Shown here piece after piece: positions 8,489-17,702 of a DNA stretch of 28,495 nucleotides; within the stretch, counting starts at the first letter, position 1, and each line of letters begins with the position of its first letter. The notes below the pieces were generated by a model, which was not told the origin of the DNA, did no database searches, and was given only the letters and a program-made list of their open reading frames with translations. The DNA lies in the IMG/VR virus record IMGVR_UViG_3300020450_000074, positions 1 to 28,495 of that record. One strand, given 5' to 3'. A program made the position numbers and the translations under genes. Origin of the DNA: a virus.

Positions 8489-10311
8489 TACAAGTCATTC
8501 CTATTAATCAAAGGATTTTCAATTAATTTTTTTAGCTCAGTTATCGTTCCAGTGTAGTTGTCAACCGGATCAGTGTTAAAAGGTTTTGGTCTTTCCTTTT
8601 TGTTCATGTTATTAAGATTTTCAATAAATCTTAAAAGTGTTTCATAGTCTTGTTTTGTTCTACTGCCAGCATTTATAGACACATTAAGTAATGGATTATC
8701 TCTTTGATTGTCTGCTGTAATAATACCAAAATAATATTCAAATGATTCTTTATCTTTTTTGAATGTTTCTATATTTATTAACTCTATTTCTGCATTTTGT
8801 ATGCTATCAACAAAATCTCTTGCATTAAAAGATTTACCTTCTCTTTGAGCATTTTTTCTAGCTATTTCTAATTTGGAAGATATTCTTGAAACTATTTGAC
8901 TATATTTAAATCTAGGATCACCTGAAGGAATTTCATCATTTATATTAAATCCTAACTTACCAGCTATTTCTCCAATTATTTCTTTCACTTCATCTTTTTC
9001 TATCTGCTCAATTTTTTGTTGTAGGGAAGCTCTAGTTTTTGGAGTGAAACTATTTTTATATTGGTCAAGGGTATCAAAGCTTGCAGATAAATTTGCAATT
9101 TTATTATTTATTTCTTTCAGGTCACTTTGATCATCAAATGTTCTAATACCATCAGTCTTGTTCAATTGAACTTCAAGTTCGTTTGCTTTATCAGTTTCAT
9201 TTAATATTTTAAGTTGTTTTATTAAATCTCGTGCTTTGTTCTCATCGCCATTATCTATAGATATGGTCGCATCTTTAACTAAGGTTTTTGTTTTTTCTTC
9301 GTTTTCTTTTACAAGATTATTTTCATTTGTTTCTTCTAAATCTTCTCTATTTTTATAATTTTGGTTTATTGTATCTCTAAGTGAAGCTTTTTCTGTTGTT
9401 GTTAACTTGTCTAATAATATTTTTATTTTTGGGTTGATACCTTTAAAATTATTTGAATCAAGGGCTTTGAGTATTCTATATTCTGAGTTTTTACTTTTAG
9501 CCACATTTATGACATAATCTTTGAGTGTCTGTTGATGATCGCTATCAAAATCATTAGAAAACTTCATAATAGTGGAAGCATCTCTTTTGAATTTATTTAA
9601 CTCATATGACAATGCACCTTTTTGAATATTTTTAAATTGATCAATTTGTGTAGCTAATTTATCACTATCAGTTTCATTTATTATTTTTTCAAGTTTTGAT
9701 GAGTAGTTTTTTTGAATTTCAAAAACTAAAGCTTCAGAAGTATTTTTAAGTTTTGACAAAGTCTCATTTGCTTTTTTGATTGTATAGCTGTGATACTTTG
9801 ATGATGCAGTGGTATTTAGTGATGCTGTCAATCTTTGACCAACAATAGGGGATGCCTGACTAGCAAGCTTTGAATACTGAAAAGTTACTGCATCAAGGTC
9901 ATCTGCAAGACTATCTACATCCTGATCGTTTTCTATAGCATTCGATATGATATCCGTAAATTGTCTACTAGCTGAAAGTTCAAGCTCTGTTTCTAATATT
10001 GCTAAACTAGCTTTACGACTAGCCCGGCCAAATACAGTGTTATTATCACCTAATCTGTTTTCTATATCTTCTACAGTTAAAGATTGATTTTTCAACTCTT
10101 GTTCAGTTATAGGGTTTTTTGCTCCAAACTCAGCACCTTCTATTTCAGCTATGGCACTTGCTTTTTTAAAAAAGAAATTGGACATTCTATCCAGGTTTGA
10201 TGCTAATACATTCATAGTACGAACTGCTTCCTGGCTACCAACACCTGATGGACCTCTTACTGATACAAGCGATATTCTTTGTTGTAATGTTGGAAATCTA
10301 GTTCTTGCCAT
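8488..10311 (-). CDS. Coiled-coil-rich internal virion protein (gp15-position, 607 aa)
   Basis: The protein begins MARTRFPTLQQRISLVSVRG and is almost entirely alpha-helical and charged from residue ~50 on. It has many Lys/Glu/Asn/Leu heptads (for example ANETLSKLKNTSEALVFEIQK and KKLIENPLINRND at the end) and no enzymatic motif that I can identify. It lies between a gp14-like small gene and the largest gene of the block, where T7 gp15 sits, and is joined to both neighbours by one-base TAATG overlaps. The most likely role is a component of the internal core that is ejected to form the trans-envelope channel. Sequence similarity to T7 gp15 is not evident by eye; the call rests on order, size and composition. 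Confidence 0.65.
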   Translation of the reverse strand: MARTRFPTLQQRISLVSVRGPSGVGSQEAVRTMNVLASNLDRMSNFFFKKASAIAEIEGAEFGAKNPITEQELKNQSLTVEDIENRLGDNNTVFGRASRKASLAILETELELSASRQFTDIISNAIENDQDVDSLADDLDAVTFQYSKLASQASPIVGQRLTASLNTTASSKYHSYTIKKANETLSKLKNTSEALVFEIQKNYSSKLEKIINETDSDKLATQIDQFKNIQKGALSYELNKFKRDASTIMKFSNDFDSDHQQTLKDYVINVAKSKNSEYRILKALDSNNFKGINPKIKILLDKLTTTEKASLRDTINQNYKNREDLEETNENNLVKENEEKTKTLVKDATISIDNGDENKARDLIKQLKILNETDKANELEVQLNKTDGIRTFDDQSDLKEINNKIANLSASFDTLDQYKNSFTPKTRASLQQKIEQIEKDEVKEIIGEIAGKLGFNINDEIPSGDPRFKYSQIVSRISSKLEIARKNAQREGKSFNARDFVDSIQNAEIELINIETFKKDKESFEYYFGIITADNQRDNPLLNVSINAGSRTKQDYETLLRFIENLNNMNKKERPKPFNTDPVDNYTGTITELKKLIENPLINRNDL

Positions 10312-10868
10312 TATGTATTCCCAGGATCATATCTTTTAAATCTTGTTGGACTGCTTGAACCAGCACTTCTAAATCTTTGACTATCACTACCAAATCGACC
10401 ACTAGTATTTGATGTATCTGCACCAGGGCCACCAATAGACTGATATTGCATGATACCGGCACTTAGTGTGCCTAGAGCATTAGCAACACCCTGAGCTTTT
10501 GCTTCTCGACCAGCCCGTCTAAAATCTTCAGCCTGGGCTTTTGTCTGCATCTTAATAAATAATGCATTATCTTTTGCTGTAGCAAAATCTTTAAATGCTG
10601 GATTTAAAATATTGAATGTACCAAAATCAACTGGTGTTCCTATGTTTGGTTCTAATCCACCAGCCCTAGCTGTTGCTGTTACACTGGCCAAAGCTTTTCT
10701 TGCATTTCTTAATGCTTCATTTCCTTGCTCTTTTGCTTTTACACCTTCAACCCTACCTTCAAGTTCTGTAAATTTAGCTTTTGATTCATATGCTAGTTTA
10801 GCTTCTTTACCAGCCTGGTACTGCATCAAGGCTGAAGCTCCGGCTAATACTAATGCTATCTCTGCCAT
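10311..10868 (-). CDS. Internal virion protein, gp14-like (185 aa)
   Basis: The first ~20 residues are hydrophobic and Ala-rich (MAEIALVLAGASALMQYQAG) and are followed by a long amphipathic helix (AKLAYESKAKFTELEGRVEG...). The centre includes ARAGGLEPNIGTPVDF, and a second helix rich in Ala/Lys/Arg ends in a Gly/Ser tail. A short hydrophobic N-terminus followed by an Ala-rich coiled coil is the form of T7-type gp14 internal core proteins, which sit in the outer membrane after ejection. The gene follows tail tube protein B after one base and is coupled by TAATG to the coiled-coil gene, matching the order nozzle, gp14, gp15, gp16 in T7-like phages. Confidence 0.7.
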   Translation of the reverse strand: MAEIALVLAGASALMQYQAGKEAKLAYESKAKFTELEGRVEGVKAKEQGNEALRNARKALASVTATARAGGLEPNIGTPVDFGTFNILNPAFKDFATAKDNALFIKMQTKAQAEDFRRAGREAKAQGVANALGTLSAGIMQYQSIGGPGADTSNTSGRFGSDSQRFRSAGSSSPTRFKRYDPGNT

Positions 10869-10869
10869 A

Positions 10870-12903
10870 TCATTGCCCCATAGATAATTTATATTCGACA
10901 GATAAAACTGTTGCGAATAATGGTTGTGTCATTGTGAATGTGATTTGTGCTGTATCACTGTATCCAAGTAATGGACTAATTCTTTTCCGGCCAGTAAATG
11001 TATTAGGCACTGATCCCATAGTGTAAGGTAAAGTTTCTAATGGAACTTCTGATCCATTGATAGCAATGTTCTGAGTTCTATCTAAAACCGGTGTAACTTC
11101 CAATATTCTTTTCTTACGACTAACTCCAACACCGGATGACAACCTGGGTTCTGCTGGTAAAGTTTTAACTTCAACAGAATAGGGAAGGCCAACCTCAACA
11201 AATGTTGTTGGTGCTTCATCTATTGTTATAGCTCCACTAGATACAGTCTTATCCAATAAAACAAAATTATCTCTTACTACATCTACAGTTTTACCTTCTA
11301 GGTGAGATAAGTTGGAGCAAGTTGTATTCCCTGGTAAAGATTGATCAGGGCTAGTTGCCCCGGAGAAATATTGTATGTTGGCATCTGTTGTTCTTTGATC
11401 ATCAAACATCTCAACATATCTTTTTGTAGCACCATTGATTGTTCTTTCGGTAGCCACATAAATGTCAGTAATATCAACGGCTACGTCTAAAAACTTACCA
11501 TCTGTGATGAACTCTGAGGGAGCTACAACATTCTGTGATCGTAAGATAGAAAAGACAGCCATAGACCCATCAGTATCATTGGTGATCAAAAGAAGGTCAC
11601 CATCATCAGTATTAGTTGCAACACGAAGTGCCATTGACCGGGGAGACTTCAGCAAGTGTGATGCTAGTAGAGAAACATTATTTGCATTGTAATTTAGATC
11701 AACGTCACTAAACAAAAACTCTCTTAGAGCTTTGCCTTCTCGCTGAATAAACAATGTACCACCTTCGGCAGATACTGGCTTGATACCTTCTTTTGATCCT
11801 CGTCTTGTCGCATTTTTTATAACAATGTTTGATGGAGTGATTGGATCAAGTGTAGCTTGTGGAACAAAGAACTCAGCATCCTGGGTAAATATCTGCAAGT
11901 CTCTACCTGATCTCATAGCCGTAATAGCATTCACTGAATCTGTAGATATAGTCACAAACAAGGCATCATCATCAAAAGCTTCACCTGGTTTGAAGTTAAA
12001 AAAATCATCTACCTTTGATCCAAACAAACTATTAGGAAGTGACTTGCTGCCACCAAAATATAACCGGCCTTCATGAAATGTGCATGTACGAAAAAAACCC
12101 CTGGTGCTTGATACTGCATCTTCATAACCTTCTTCTAACTCCCAAGCACCGGAAGCTATAGCTACATCTTTCTCAAAAAAAGGTATTTCTGTTACAGCTT
12201 TTACAACAGTACCGGATTCTCTTTCTACAATCCTGGCACGACCAAAGCCATTCAATACATTGATAAACTGATCCACATGAGAGGATGTAAAAATAGAACT
12301 ACCAGCAGTTATCTTAACTGTTCCATCAACAGCATCGGGTGTAATCGTAGCACTAGGATTTGATGTTGATGTTGAAAAAGCATGTTTGGGAACAGTCAAA
12401 CTAATTGTAGAAAATGTCCAACTAGAATTACTGCCACCTCTAACAATAGATTTAGGAGACATATCTTCATGGACCAGGATCAATGTATCGGCACTTTGAG
12501 TAAAGTACATACGATCAAGATCAATGTCACCCAAGGCACAAACAAGGAAGTCATTGCCTGAACTATTTATATTTGTAATCTGTTGTCCATTAGCAAAGAC
12601 AAACATCCTGGTATTGCTTGTTGTGTTTTTTACAAACACCAGCATATAAGATTGTGTAGTTGAAAATTCAAAAGGAACTAATCTTATACCATCTAAGGTA
12701 GTAAATGATCCACCCAGGTGAGATGATACATCCAACATAAATCTTAGACCAGCCCGTCTTTCAAAACCACCTTGAGGTAGTACTACTACGTTTTGTGCTT
12801 TTTCTAAAGCTGAGGGATATTGCTGTAAATCAACACGACCGAAAAGTAGGGGATCAATCTCACCTACAGTAAAGCTTGATTGGTATTGTGTTATCCTAGA
12901 CAT
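10870..12903 (-). CDS. Tail tubular protein B / tail nozzle (T7 gp12-like)
   Basis: A 677-residue beta-rich protein whose N-terminus carries the family signature: 'YQSSFTVGEIDPLLFGRVDL', then 'YPSALEKAQNVVVLPQGG' and FERRAGLRFM. This 'FT.GE..P.L.GR.DL..Y..al....N....P.GG..rR.G' pattern is typical of podovirus nozzle (tail tubular B) proteins. Later blocks (FHEGRLYFGGS, IFTQDAEFFVPQ) fit the beta-propeller platform of the family. It builds the distal tail tube below protein A and closes the DNA channel until adsorption. It starts one base inside the stop of the gatekeeper gene (TAATG at 12903), so stoichiometry may be set by coupled translation. Confidence 0.88.
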   Translation of the reverse strand: MSRITQYQSSFTVGEIDPLLFGRVDLQQYPSALEKAQNVVVLPQGGFERRAGLRFMLDVSSHLGGSFTTLDGIRLVPFEFSTTQSYMLVFVKNTTSNTRMFVFANGQQITNINSSGNDFLVCALGDIDLDRMYFTQSADTLILVHEDMSPKSIVRGGSNSSWTFSTISLTVPKHAFSTSTSNPSATITPDAVDGTVKITAGSSIFTSSHVDQFINVLNGFGRARIVERESGTVVKAVTEIPFFEKDVAIASGAWELEEGYEDAVSSTRGFFRTCTFHEGRLYFGGSKSLPNSLFGSKVDDFFNFKPGEAFDDDALFVTISTDSVNAITAMRSGRDLQIFTQDAEFFVPQATLDPITPSNIVIKNATRRGSKEGIKPVSAEGGTLFIQREGKALREFLFSDVDLNYNANNVSLLASHLLKSPRSMALRVATNTDDGDLLLITNDTDGSMAVFSILRSQNVVAPSEFITDGKFLDVAVDITDIYVATERTINGATKRYVEMFDDQRTTDANIQYFSGATSPDQSLPGNTTCSNLSHLEGKTVDVVRDNFVLLDKTVSSGAITIDEAPTTFVEVGLPYSVEVKTLPAEPRLSSGVGVSRKKRILEVTPVLDRTQNIAINGSEVPLETLPYTMGSVPNTFTGRKRISPLLGYSDTAQITFTMTQPLFATVLSVEYKLSMGQ

Positions 12904-13520
12904 TATCGAACCTCAGTTAAAAGATAATCTGCAATAACTGGTTTTGATTGGCCACTGCCATCAGCTTGCATGGCAATCCTAAAATAACCACCTCTCATAC
13001 TCTCGGATGGAGTTCCAAGTGCTATAGTTCTCCAATAATCACTTTTGGTTGTTTGATCTGTTATAGGCTCGGCTAAATGCCAGGCCATCTGATAAATAAG
13101 CATCTGTACAAAATATGCTGGCATATCTACTTCAGACACTAATCTTTGATAATCTAAAACTATTGTAGTTTCGTTTGTAAATAATTGATCACCCTGGATT
13201 TCATATTCAGTTATTTTAGGTAATGTACCAGTTGATAAAGAAGCATAGACAGCCCTGGGAACACCAACAAACATATCTGAGGGTAATTGATAAGCATGCA
13301 AATAAACATTTGTGGGTGTGGTTGTAAGACGGCCTAATTGTTGTTTGGTCAATGTAAATGACCAGGGATACATGCTCAAGGTTTGAGCTTTGACACGAGG
13401 ATATAGCACTGAGCAGATAGAGCTAGGGGCAGTGCCATCTGCAAACGATGTGATTTGATTTGCTCCAAGAAGAAGGAGAGCTTGTGAACAAATGCTTACG
13501 TCAGTATCGCCTTCAGCCAT
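12903..13520 (-). CDS. Tail tubular protein A / head-tail gatekeeper (T7 gp11-like)
   Basis: 205 residues, close to the size of T7 gp11. The signature is 'DVSICSQALLLLGANQITSF' followed by 'SICSVLYPRVKAQTLSMYPWSF', the 'A...L....I.sf.d.t..a..c...Y...r...L...pW.Fa' pattern of the tail tubular A family. It continues with YLHAYQLPSDMF and a C-terminal helix (MLIYQMAWHLAEPITDQT). The protein forms a ring between portal and nozzle that closes the DNA channel. The ribosome binding site GCGAGGAT lies just before ATG 13520. It follows the capsid and decoration genes and is coupled to protein B by a one-base overlap. Confidence 0.88.
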   Translation of the reverse strand: MAEGDTDVSICSQALLLLGANQITSFADGTAPSSICSVLYPRVKAQTLSMYPWSFTLTKQQLGRLTTTPTNVYLHAYQLPSDMFVGVPRAVYASLSTGTLPKITEYEIQGDQLFTNETTIVLDYQRLVSEVDMPAYFVQMLIYQMAWHLAEPITDQTTKSDYWRTIALGTPSESMRGGYFRIAMQADGSGQSKPVIADYLLTEVR

Positions 13521-13538
13521 ATCCTCGCCTTTTAGTTT

Positions 13539-13814
13539 TTAGTCGCTATCTGTCATAGCCACAGTTGTGCCATCTGTAACGTCAACAACACTAGATGCAT
13601 TAGATGCAACCATCACTATGCTTAGTGTTGGTGTATTGCTGTCATGTACAAAGATAACATCACCTACAGACAAATCATCAGACATGTCGTTGAAATAACC
13701 AGCTGTGTTTACAGTAGCTATTGAATCGGCTGATGTATAAGTCCACATTTGAGGGGCTACTCCTTTTTTGGATTGGCCACCTATTGGGTTCATACCAGTT
13801 CTACTAAATGCCAT
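13539..13814 (-). CDS. Putative capsid decoration / head fibre-type protein (91 aa)
   Basis: A small beta-rich protein with 'MWTYTSADSIATVNTAGYFN', then DDLSVGDVIFVHDS and a closing VVDVTDGTTVAMTDSD. This 'Y.t.D..atv...gYF.d....l..GD.i.v' pattern recurs in small proteins encoded right after the major capsid gene in many podoviruses and siphoviruses. These are often called head decoration or head fibre proteins, though few have been tested. It starts 2 nt after the capsid stop with a strong GGGAGAG site, suggesting high expression, as expected for a virion component. The function is inferred from family and position. Confidence 0.65.
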   Translation of the reverse strand: MAFSRTGMNPIGGQSKKGVAPQMWTYTSADSIATVNTAGYFNDMSDDLSVGDVIFVHDSNTPTLSIVMVASNASSVVDVTDGTTVAMTDSD

Positions 13815-13816
13815 GA

Positions 13817-14671
13817 TTAACTCTCCCTACAAGTTATATCAACTAGACCATTCGCATCTATTACGATTGCTCCGGCTGAATACATTGCTGTTACCAAGAA
13901 GGAAGTTTTCTCAGGAATGTAGTTGACCTCTGTCTTTGGTGGGATACCAACAGCACAACCGATAGCATCTCTATGAAATGCTAAACAAGTTCTGTCATTA
14001 GACCCATCTTTTGGAAGTCCACCTTCATCACGATCACCAATCATGTGAATAGTGAAACCCATAAATGAGTTTACTTCACCTCTGACTAGAGCCTGGACCT
14101 GAGCAAAGTCTGCTGAGATTGCTCTTTCATCTCCAAGCAATGATGCCAGTGAGTTGGCATGGATAATCATGTGACGATCTGTAGGTGGTACTGACTTAGC
14201 ATCCATCCCTTTTTTCGTTGCAATGATTTTTCCTACATTCAAATCTGAAGCACTTGCAGAACCTGAAGTCACAACAGTGTTGGCCACTGTAGTACCGGCA
14301 GAACCAGCTATTAATGCATCAATAATGATTTGATCTTCTCTTCTTCCTATTGCATTTCCAACTAACTTTGCAAGCTCTTGTCTTTCATCAAAGTTGATTT
14401 TTGCCTGGTTGAATATGTCTGAATATTCAGAAGCAACGTAATCAACAAGAGTTGCAGTTACACTTGAAAATGTACCATTGAGTGGCACAACATCTGTAGA
14501 AGGTGTTCTTACAGAAGCTGAACCTTTAGCCAAGATTGGAAACTTAGCAGTGCTACCTTCCACTCCAGTTCTCATACGAGCAACATTTCTTAGAGTGGCA
14601 GATGCCTGATAAGCTTGATGAACCTCAGCTTCAAACAGCGTTACAAACGCTGGACTTAAAGTTGTAGCCAT
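13817..14671 (-). CDS. Major capsid protein
   Basis: 284 residues beginning MATTLSPAFVTLFEAEVHQA. The order of elements is that of HK97-fold coat proteins of marine podoviruses: an N-terminal helix with 'HQAYQASATLRNVARMRTG', the strand TAKFPILAKGSA, an extended loop 'TPSTDVVPLNGTFSSVTATL', VDYVASEYSDIFNQAKINFDE (spine-helix region, cited to about residue 95), and 'IGRREDQIIIDALIAG'. The C-terminal part contains FMGFTIHMIGDRDEGG and ends in a beta strand region (VTAMYSAGAIVIDANG). It is preceded by the scaffold gene and by 171 bp of non-coding DNA, one of the few gaps in the late region, with GGAG 8 nt before the ATG. A separate leader or promoter for this most-abundant protein is plausible. 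Confidence 0.9.
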   Translation of the reverse strand: MATTLSPAFVTLFEAEVHQAYQASATLRNVARMRTGVEGSTAKFPILAKGSASVRTPSTDVVPLNGTFSSVTATLVDYVASEYSDIFNQAKINFDERQELAKLVGNAIGRREDQIIIDALIAGSAGTTVANTVVTSGSASASDLNVGKIIATKKGMDAKSVPPTDRHMIIHANSLASLLGDERAISADFAQVQALVRGEVNSFMGFTIHMIGDRDEGGLPKDGSNDRTCLAFHRDAIGCAVGIPPKTEVNYIPEKTSFLVTAMYSAGAIVIDANGLVDITCRES

Positions 14672-14842
14672 AAAGACTTCTCCATAGTTAAATTATTACA
14701 TCGTTTTGGTTACCGGAAAATCCGACCTCAACTTTTTACAAGTATGATCGGCTGACGAGAGTTATCGATCTAATTAGACGATACACCAAGATATAGTAGT
14801 TTGTAAAGCCTAGAATACATATCTAGTATTTATACAGAAATA
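14672..14842. promoter_or_regulatory. Non-coding gap between scaffold and capsid genes with short inverted repeats
   Basis: 171 bp with no supported ORF. It contains the inverted repeat CTAGA-7nt-TCTAG (14809-14825), the 10-bp palindrome TCTAATTAGA (14768-14777) and the pair GATCG...CGATC (14746-14770). On the minus strand a weak sigma70-like pair TTGGTG-17nt-GATAAC can be drawn, but it is not convincing. No run of U follows any of the hairpins, so a classical terminator is not supported. It is the only sizeable gap inside the virion operon and lies directly before the most highly expressed gene, so a promoter or mRNA-processing hairpin is likely; its exact form is unresolved. Confidence 0.35.
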
Positions 14843-15628
14843 TTATGTGCCATAAGCTTCATTGAACTTTCTCTCAACACCTTTTCTGTACACTGGATCA
14901 GTTTGATATCTAGGATCAGCTACCATAGCTCGCAACTCATCTTTGTCAGGTTTATCGCCTGGTATTGAGATTGTAGGTATTTCTTGTTCTCCAATCATAC
15001 CTCTAAGCTTTTGAATAACTCTTATGCCTTCAGCAGTACCACCAAGCATTTCTATTTCTTGATAATCAGATTGGTTGAATGTACCATCATTTAGCATCTT
15101 TTGATTCCAACGTACATTTGATTGGATAATCTCAGAAGCATTCGGTCCTATCTTTTCTCTTTCTTTTTGTACATCAAACTCAGCTTCTTGCTCTATACCA
15201 CCAGTGACCTCAATCACTTTATTGATTAATCCAGTAATAGATTTATTTGATAATTGTTTTTCTTTGCCAAACTCTAGAACAGCTTTGACTACTTCGTCAT
15301 TTGGATCAACTTGTACCTCAGATAAATCATATTCATCCGGTGCTGTCTCACCTAACTTCTTCTCCAGGTGATTAATGCTTTTAGCCATGTTCTCAATGTT
15401 TGGACCATCTTTTTCATCCCAAAATTTTTCGGGAAACCAGTCCGGCCTTTCATAGACTTCGCCTTCTCCAAGTTCCTCTTCTGCTCCAGCTTCTTCATTT
15501 TGGATGTGAGAGATTCCTTCTTCTTCGACATTGTTGTCCTCGCTTTCTATGTTCTGAGCTTCTTCTGCCATAAGGCCAGTAGCTTGCTCCTGAGTAGTTT
15601 CTTGAGCTACATCTTTTTCATCATTCAT
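14843..15628 (-). CDS. Scaffolding protein (capsid assembly protein)
   Basis: 261 residues. The first ~75 are strongly acidic and low in complexity (many Glu, Gln, Asp). A conserved block follows, 'YERPDWFPEKFWDEKDGPNI' (about 79-98), then a helix NMAKSINHLEKKLGE. This 'RPdwlpekFwd...G....l.kSy..le.klg' motif is the mark of T7 gp9-like scaffolding proteins. The rest is helical, ending with 'DPRYQTDPVYRKGVERKFNE', whose basic C-terminal helix is the usual coat-binding part. It lies between the portal/Bbp19 pair and the capsid gene, as expected. The start overlaps the Bbp19-like gene by 8 nt (ATGAATGA). Confidence 0.88.
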   Translation of the reverse strand: MNDEKDVAQETTQEQATGLMAEEAQNIESEDNNVEEEGISHIQNEEAGAEEELGEGEVYERPDWFPEKFWDEKDGPNIENMAKSINHLEKKLGETAPDEYDLSEVQVDPNDEVVKAVLEFGKEKQLSNKSITGLINKVIEVTGGIEQEAEFDVQKEREKIGPNASEIIQSNVRWNQKMLNDGTFNQSDYQEIEMLGGTAEGIRVIQKLRGMIGEQEIPTISIPGDKPDKDELRAMVADPRYQTDPVYRKGVERKFNEAYGT

Positions 15629-15914
15629 TATTGCATCTCCTCATACGTTGAATAATTTCTCTTACAATCGAGTTTTGCCCCTCTCTTGAATATCCAAAAG
15701 AAGCATCGCTGCCAGGTGTCCAGGCCGGTTGATCTATGGTAATTGAACGTAAATGATTCAATACTTTTTGACCTTCTTCTGATGAAAACACTCTCATGTA
15801 AACTTTATCTATTTCACTAGGTTCATTGCTAAAAACCATTTCGGGATCATCAATCCCATCCCAGCCATTATTGCTGTTGAGGTATCTGATCTTCTGTGCC
15901 TGGTTCTGATCCAT
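15621..15914 (-). CDS. Bbp19-like small structural protein (97 aa)
   Basis: The core 'VFSSEEGQKVLNHLRSITID' followed by QPAWTPGSDASFGYSREGQNS is the signature of the Bbp19-type family (f.t..G..vL..L......p.......d......REG...v...I...i), found next to portal or scaffold genes of many phages. The C-terminal helix (VREIIQRMRRCNNE) is basic. Its 5' end overlaps the portal gene by 47 nt in another frame. I keep the ATG at 15914 because AAGGA lies 7 nt upstream and the next in-frame ATG would remove part of the conserved N-terminus. The protein probably sits in or around the head-tail interface; its exact role is unknown. Confidence 0.75.
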   Translation of the reverse strand: MDQNQAQKIRYLNSNNGWDGIDDPEMVFSNEPSEIDKVYMRVFSSEEGQKVLNHLRSITIDQPAWTPGSDASFGYSREGQNSIVREIIQRMRRCNNE

Positions 15915-17433
15915 CTAACATTCCTTGTTGTTGTGCTATTTGTGTAGCTTGTTCTATTAGTGCCTGACGTTCTTGAGGTGTAGTTCTCAAGCTTGCCGGT
16001 ATACCAAGATTGTCAGCTATAAAGTCCATAGCTTTTTCTTGATTTAAATATAACTGTCCTTGTGGTCCTAAGCTTTGAGTTATTCTCATAAAGTTCATAA
16101 CTTCGTTTACTCTTTCCATGTTCTGAGCCATAGCAAGGGGAGCAGTAGGGGTGATTTTGACTTGCAGTCCATTGACCTTCAAAGGCAGTTCTATCATTCC
16201 TAGATCATTCATAACCTCTAGAGTTCGCCTAACAATCGGATACATAGTTTCAGATATCAATCTTCCAAATGCTGATCCCAGGTTCTGCGATAACTGTTTG
16301 ATACGTTCCTGAACTTCTGTTGCTGATCTGGCTGACATATTATCCGGTGGCAGACTTTCATCCAGCATAATTGTCTTGATGGATGATATAAGATCATTAC
16401 TGGTAAACTGAGTAAGACTAGCATCACCACTTCTTGGTAGAGGTGTCAAAGATGCTCCGGCTGGACCACCATTTCTAGCTACTGGTATGATTGCCCCTGG
16501 CACGATACGAACTGTATTAGGATTGAGAACACCATCATCAGTTGCAGTAAAAACACCACCGATAGATAAACTAGCATTCTTCAAAGATAATTCTTTAACT
16601 TTATTGAGTGACCGGATGTCAGGTAGGGCAGTTAGTACCGGACCTCTTCCATATCTTTCACCAGCAGTTTTCATGTATCGTGAGACTACCCAGGGGAAAC
16701 TATTAAGTTCTCGATATACAAGCTCTTCATCTCCACTTTGTGAGATAATCTGATAATGTATCTTGCCACTTGTTTTATCGTAGTATGTTCCTTCAATCAT
16801 CTCGACCATTTCAGTTGGGTCTTGTTCGTATCTGCTTTTCATAGCTGGTGGGATTTTAATATCAGGAAATTCTTGGTCTAAAACTTCAAAAGGTCTCTTT
16901 AACCTTCTGTAAATCCTCTCAACATTACCTCTTGGACCTTCATCGAATGAAATCAAAAATGTAGGGATTGCAGTATATCTTATAGGCTCAACATCATCTC
17001 CGGGCTGAATAAGTAAAACAGCAGTTCCTATAGCCAGTTCCATAAGAAACTCACCCATAGCCATATCAAACCTAGATTGTCTCATGACTGAGAACATCTG
17101 CTCTGAATATTTATCTAGGATTTGTTGAACTTCTATCTGTCGTTCTTCAGGTATTTCTTCTCCTGGGGTCAGTCTACACCAAGATTGCTGGGGAGGAAAC
17201 AGACCTGATTGTATTCGGTTAGCAAACTTTTGTGTAGACTGAATTGCTGTTGAATCAAACACTCTAGACATTTTATCTTGTCCAGGAACATTGCCTTCAT
17301 AGTATCCATCGTATAGGTTTCTATCGGGTAGGGCATATCTGTAGGCATCTTCGTATATTGATCTCCAGTGAGCTTTCTGACGATCAGCTTGTTCATATCT
17401 TTTTTTAAGGTCTTTTGGATTTAATTTTGTCAT
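15868..17433 (-). CDS. Portal / head-tail connector protein (T7 gp8-like)
   Basis: 521 residues, near the 536 of T7 gp8. The N-terminal part has 'WRSIYEDAYRYALPDRNLYD', 'RVFDSTAIQSTQKFANRIQS' and GLFPPQQSWCRLTPG, the classic opening of the podovirus head-tail connector family (PF12236). Later come RTVRIVPGAIIPVAR-type strand residues, PPDNMSARSATEVQERIKQL (the long channel helix) and a Gln-rich tail. Twelve copies are expected to form the DNA channel at one capsid vertex, bind the terminase during packaging and hold the tail. It is coupled to the DUF6321-like gene by an ATGA overlap at 17430-17433. Confidence 0.92.
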   Translation of the reverse strand: MTKLNPKDLKKRYEQADRQKAHWRSIYEDAYRYALPDRNLYDGYYEGNVPGQDKMSRVFDSTAIQSTQKFANRIQSGLFPPQQSWCRLTPGEEIPEERQIEVQQILDKYSEQMFSVMRQSRFDMAMGEFLMELAIGTAVLLIQPGDDVEPIRYTAIPTFLISFDEGPRGNVERIYRRLKRPFEVLDQEFPDIKIPPAMKSRYEQDPTEMVEMIEGTYYDKTSGKIHYQIISQSGDEELVYRELNSFPWVVSRYMKTAGERYGRGPVLTALPDIRSLNKVKELSLKNASLSIGGVFTATDDGVLNPNTVRIVPGAIIPVARNGGPAGASLTPLPRSGDASLTQFTSNDLISSIKTIMLDESLPPDNMSARSATEVQERIKQLSQNLGSAFGRLISETMYPIVRRTLEVMNDLGMIELPLKVNGLQVKITPTAPLAMAQNMERVNEVMNFMRITQSLGPQGQLYLNQEKAMDFIADNLGIPASLRTTPQERQALIEQATQIAQQQGMLDGSEPGTEDQIPQQQ

Positions 17434-17702
17434 GTTTTTTTATGCCTTTTCGAAAAGTTTCTCGCACTTTCTTCCGATCTAAATCCCCATCTTTTTAAGG
17501 CTAGAGCCTTTCTTGTAGGCCTTCCTTTTTCATCCTTCATTGGACCTTTCATGCCAGCAAACCTAGAAGCAAAAGATATTCTTCTTGGGTTAGTTCCTTT
17601 ACTCAAAGGTGGTTTTAGATTTGCTCCTTCTGTTTTTTTAAAAAACTTTCTACCAGCTTCATTCAGCCCACCTTTTGGATTTTGATATTTTTTAGCTACC
17701 AT
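17430..17702 (-). CDS. DUF6321-like small basic protein (90 aa)
   Basis: A very basic 90-residue protein with 'GGLNEAGRKFFKKTEGANLK' near the start and GMKGPMKDEKGRPTRKALAL in the second half, ending in KRHKKT. These two blocks define a small conserved phage family (DUF6321-like) that is often encoded next to portal or terminase genes. The function is unknown; the charge suggests contact with DNA or RNA. It overlaps the zinc-ribbon gene by 11 nt and the portal gene by 4 nt, so all three are probably made from the same transcript by coupled translation. Confidence 0.75.
   Translation of the reverse strand: MVAKKYQNPKGGLNEAGRKFFKKTEGANLKPPLSKGTNPRRISFASRFAGMKGPMKDEKGRPTRKALALKRWGFRSEESARNFSKRHKKT

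Noticed and set aside
14672-14842. Small gene between scaffold and capsid
   Set aside because: The only frames are very short (about 16 codons) and lack ribosome binding sites.
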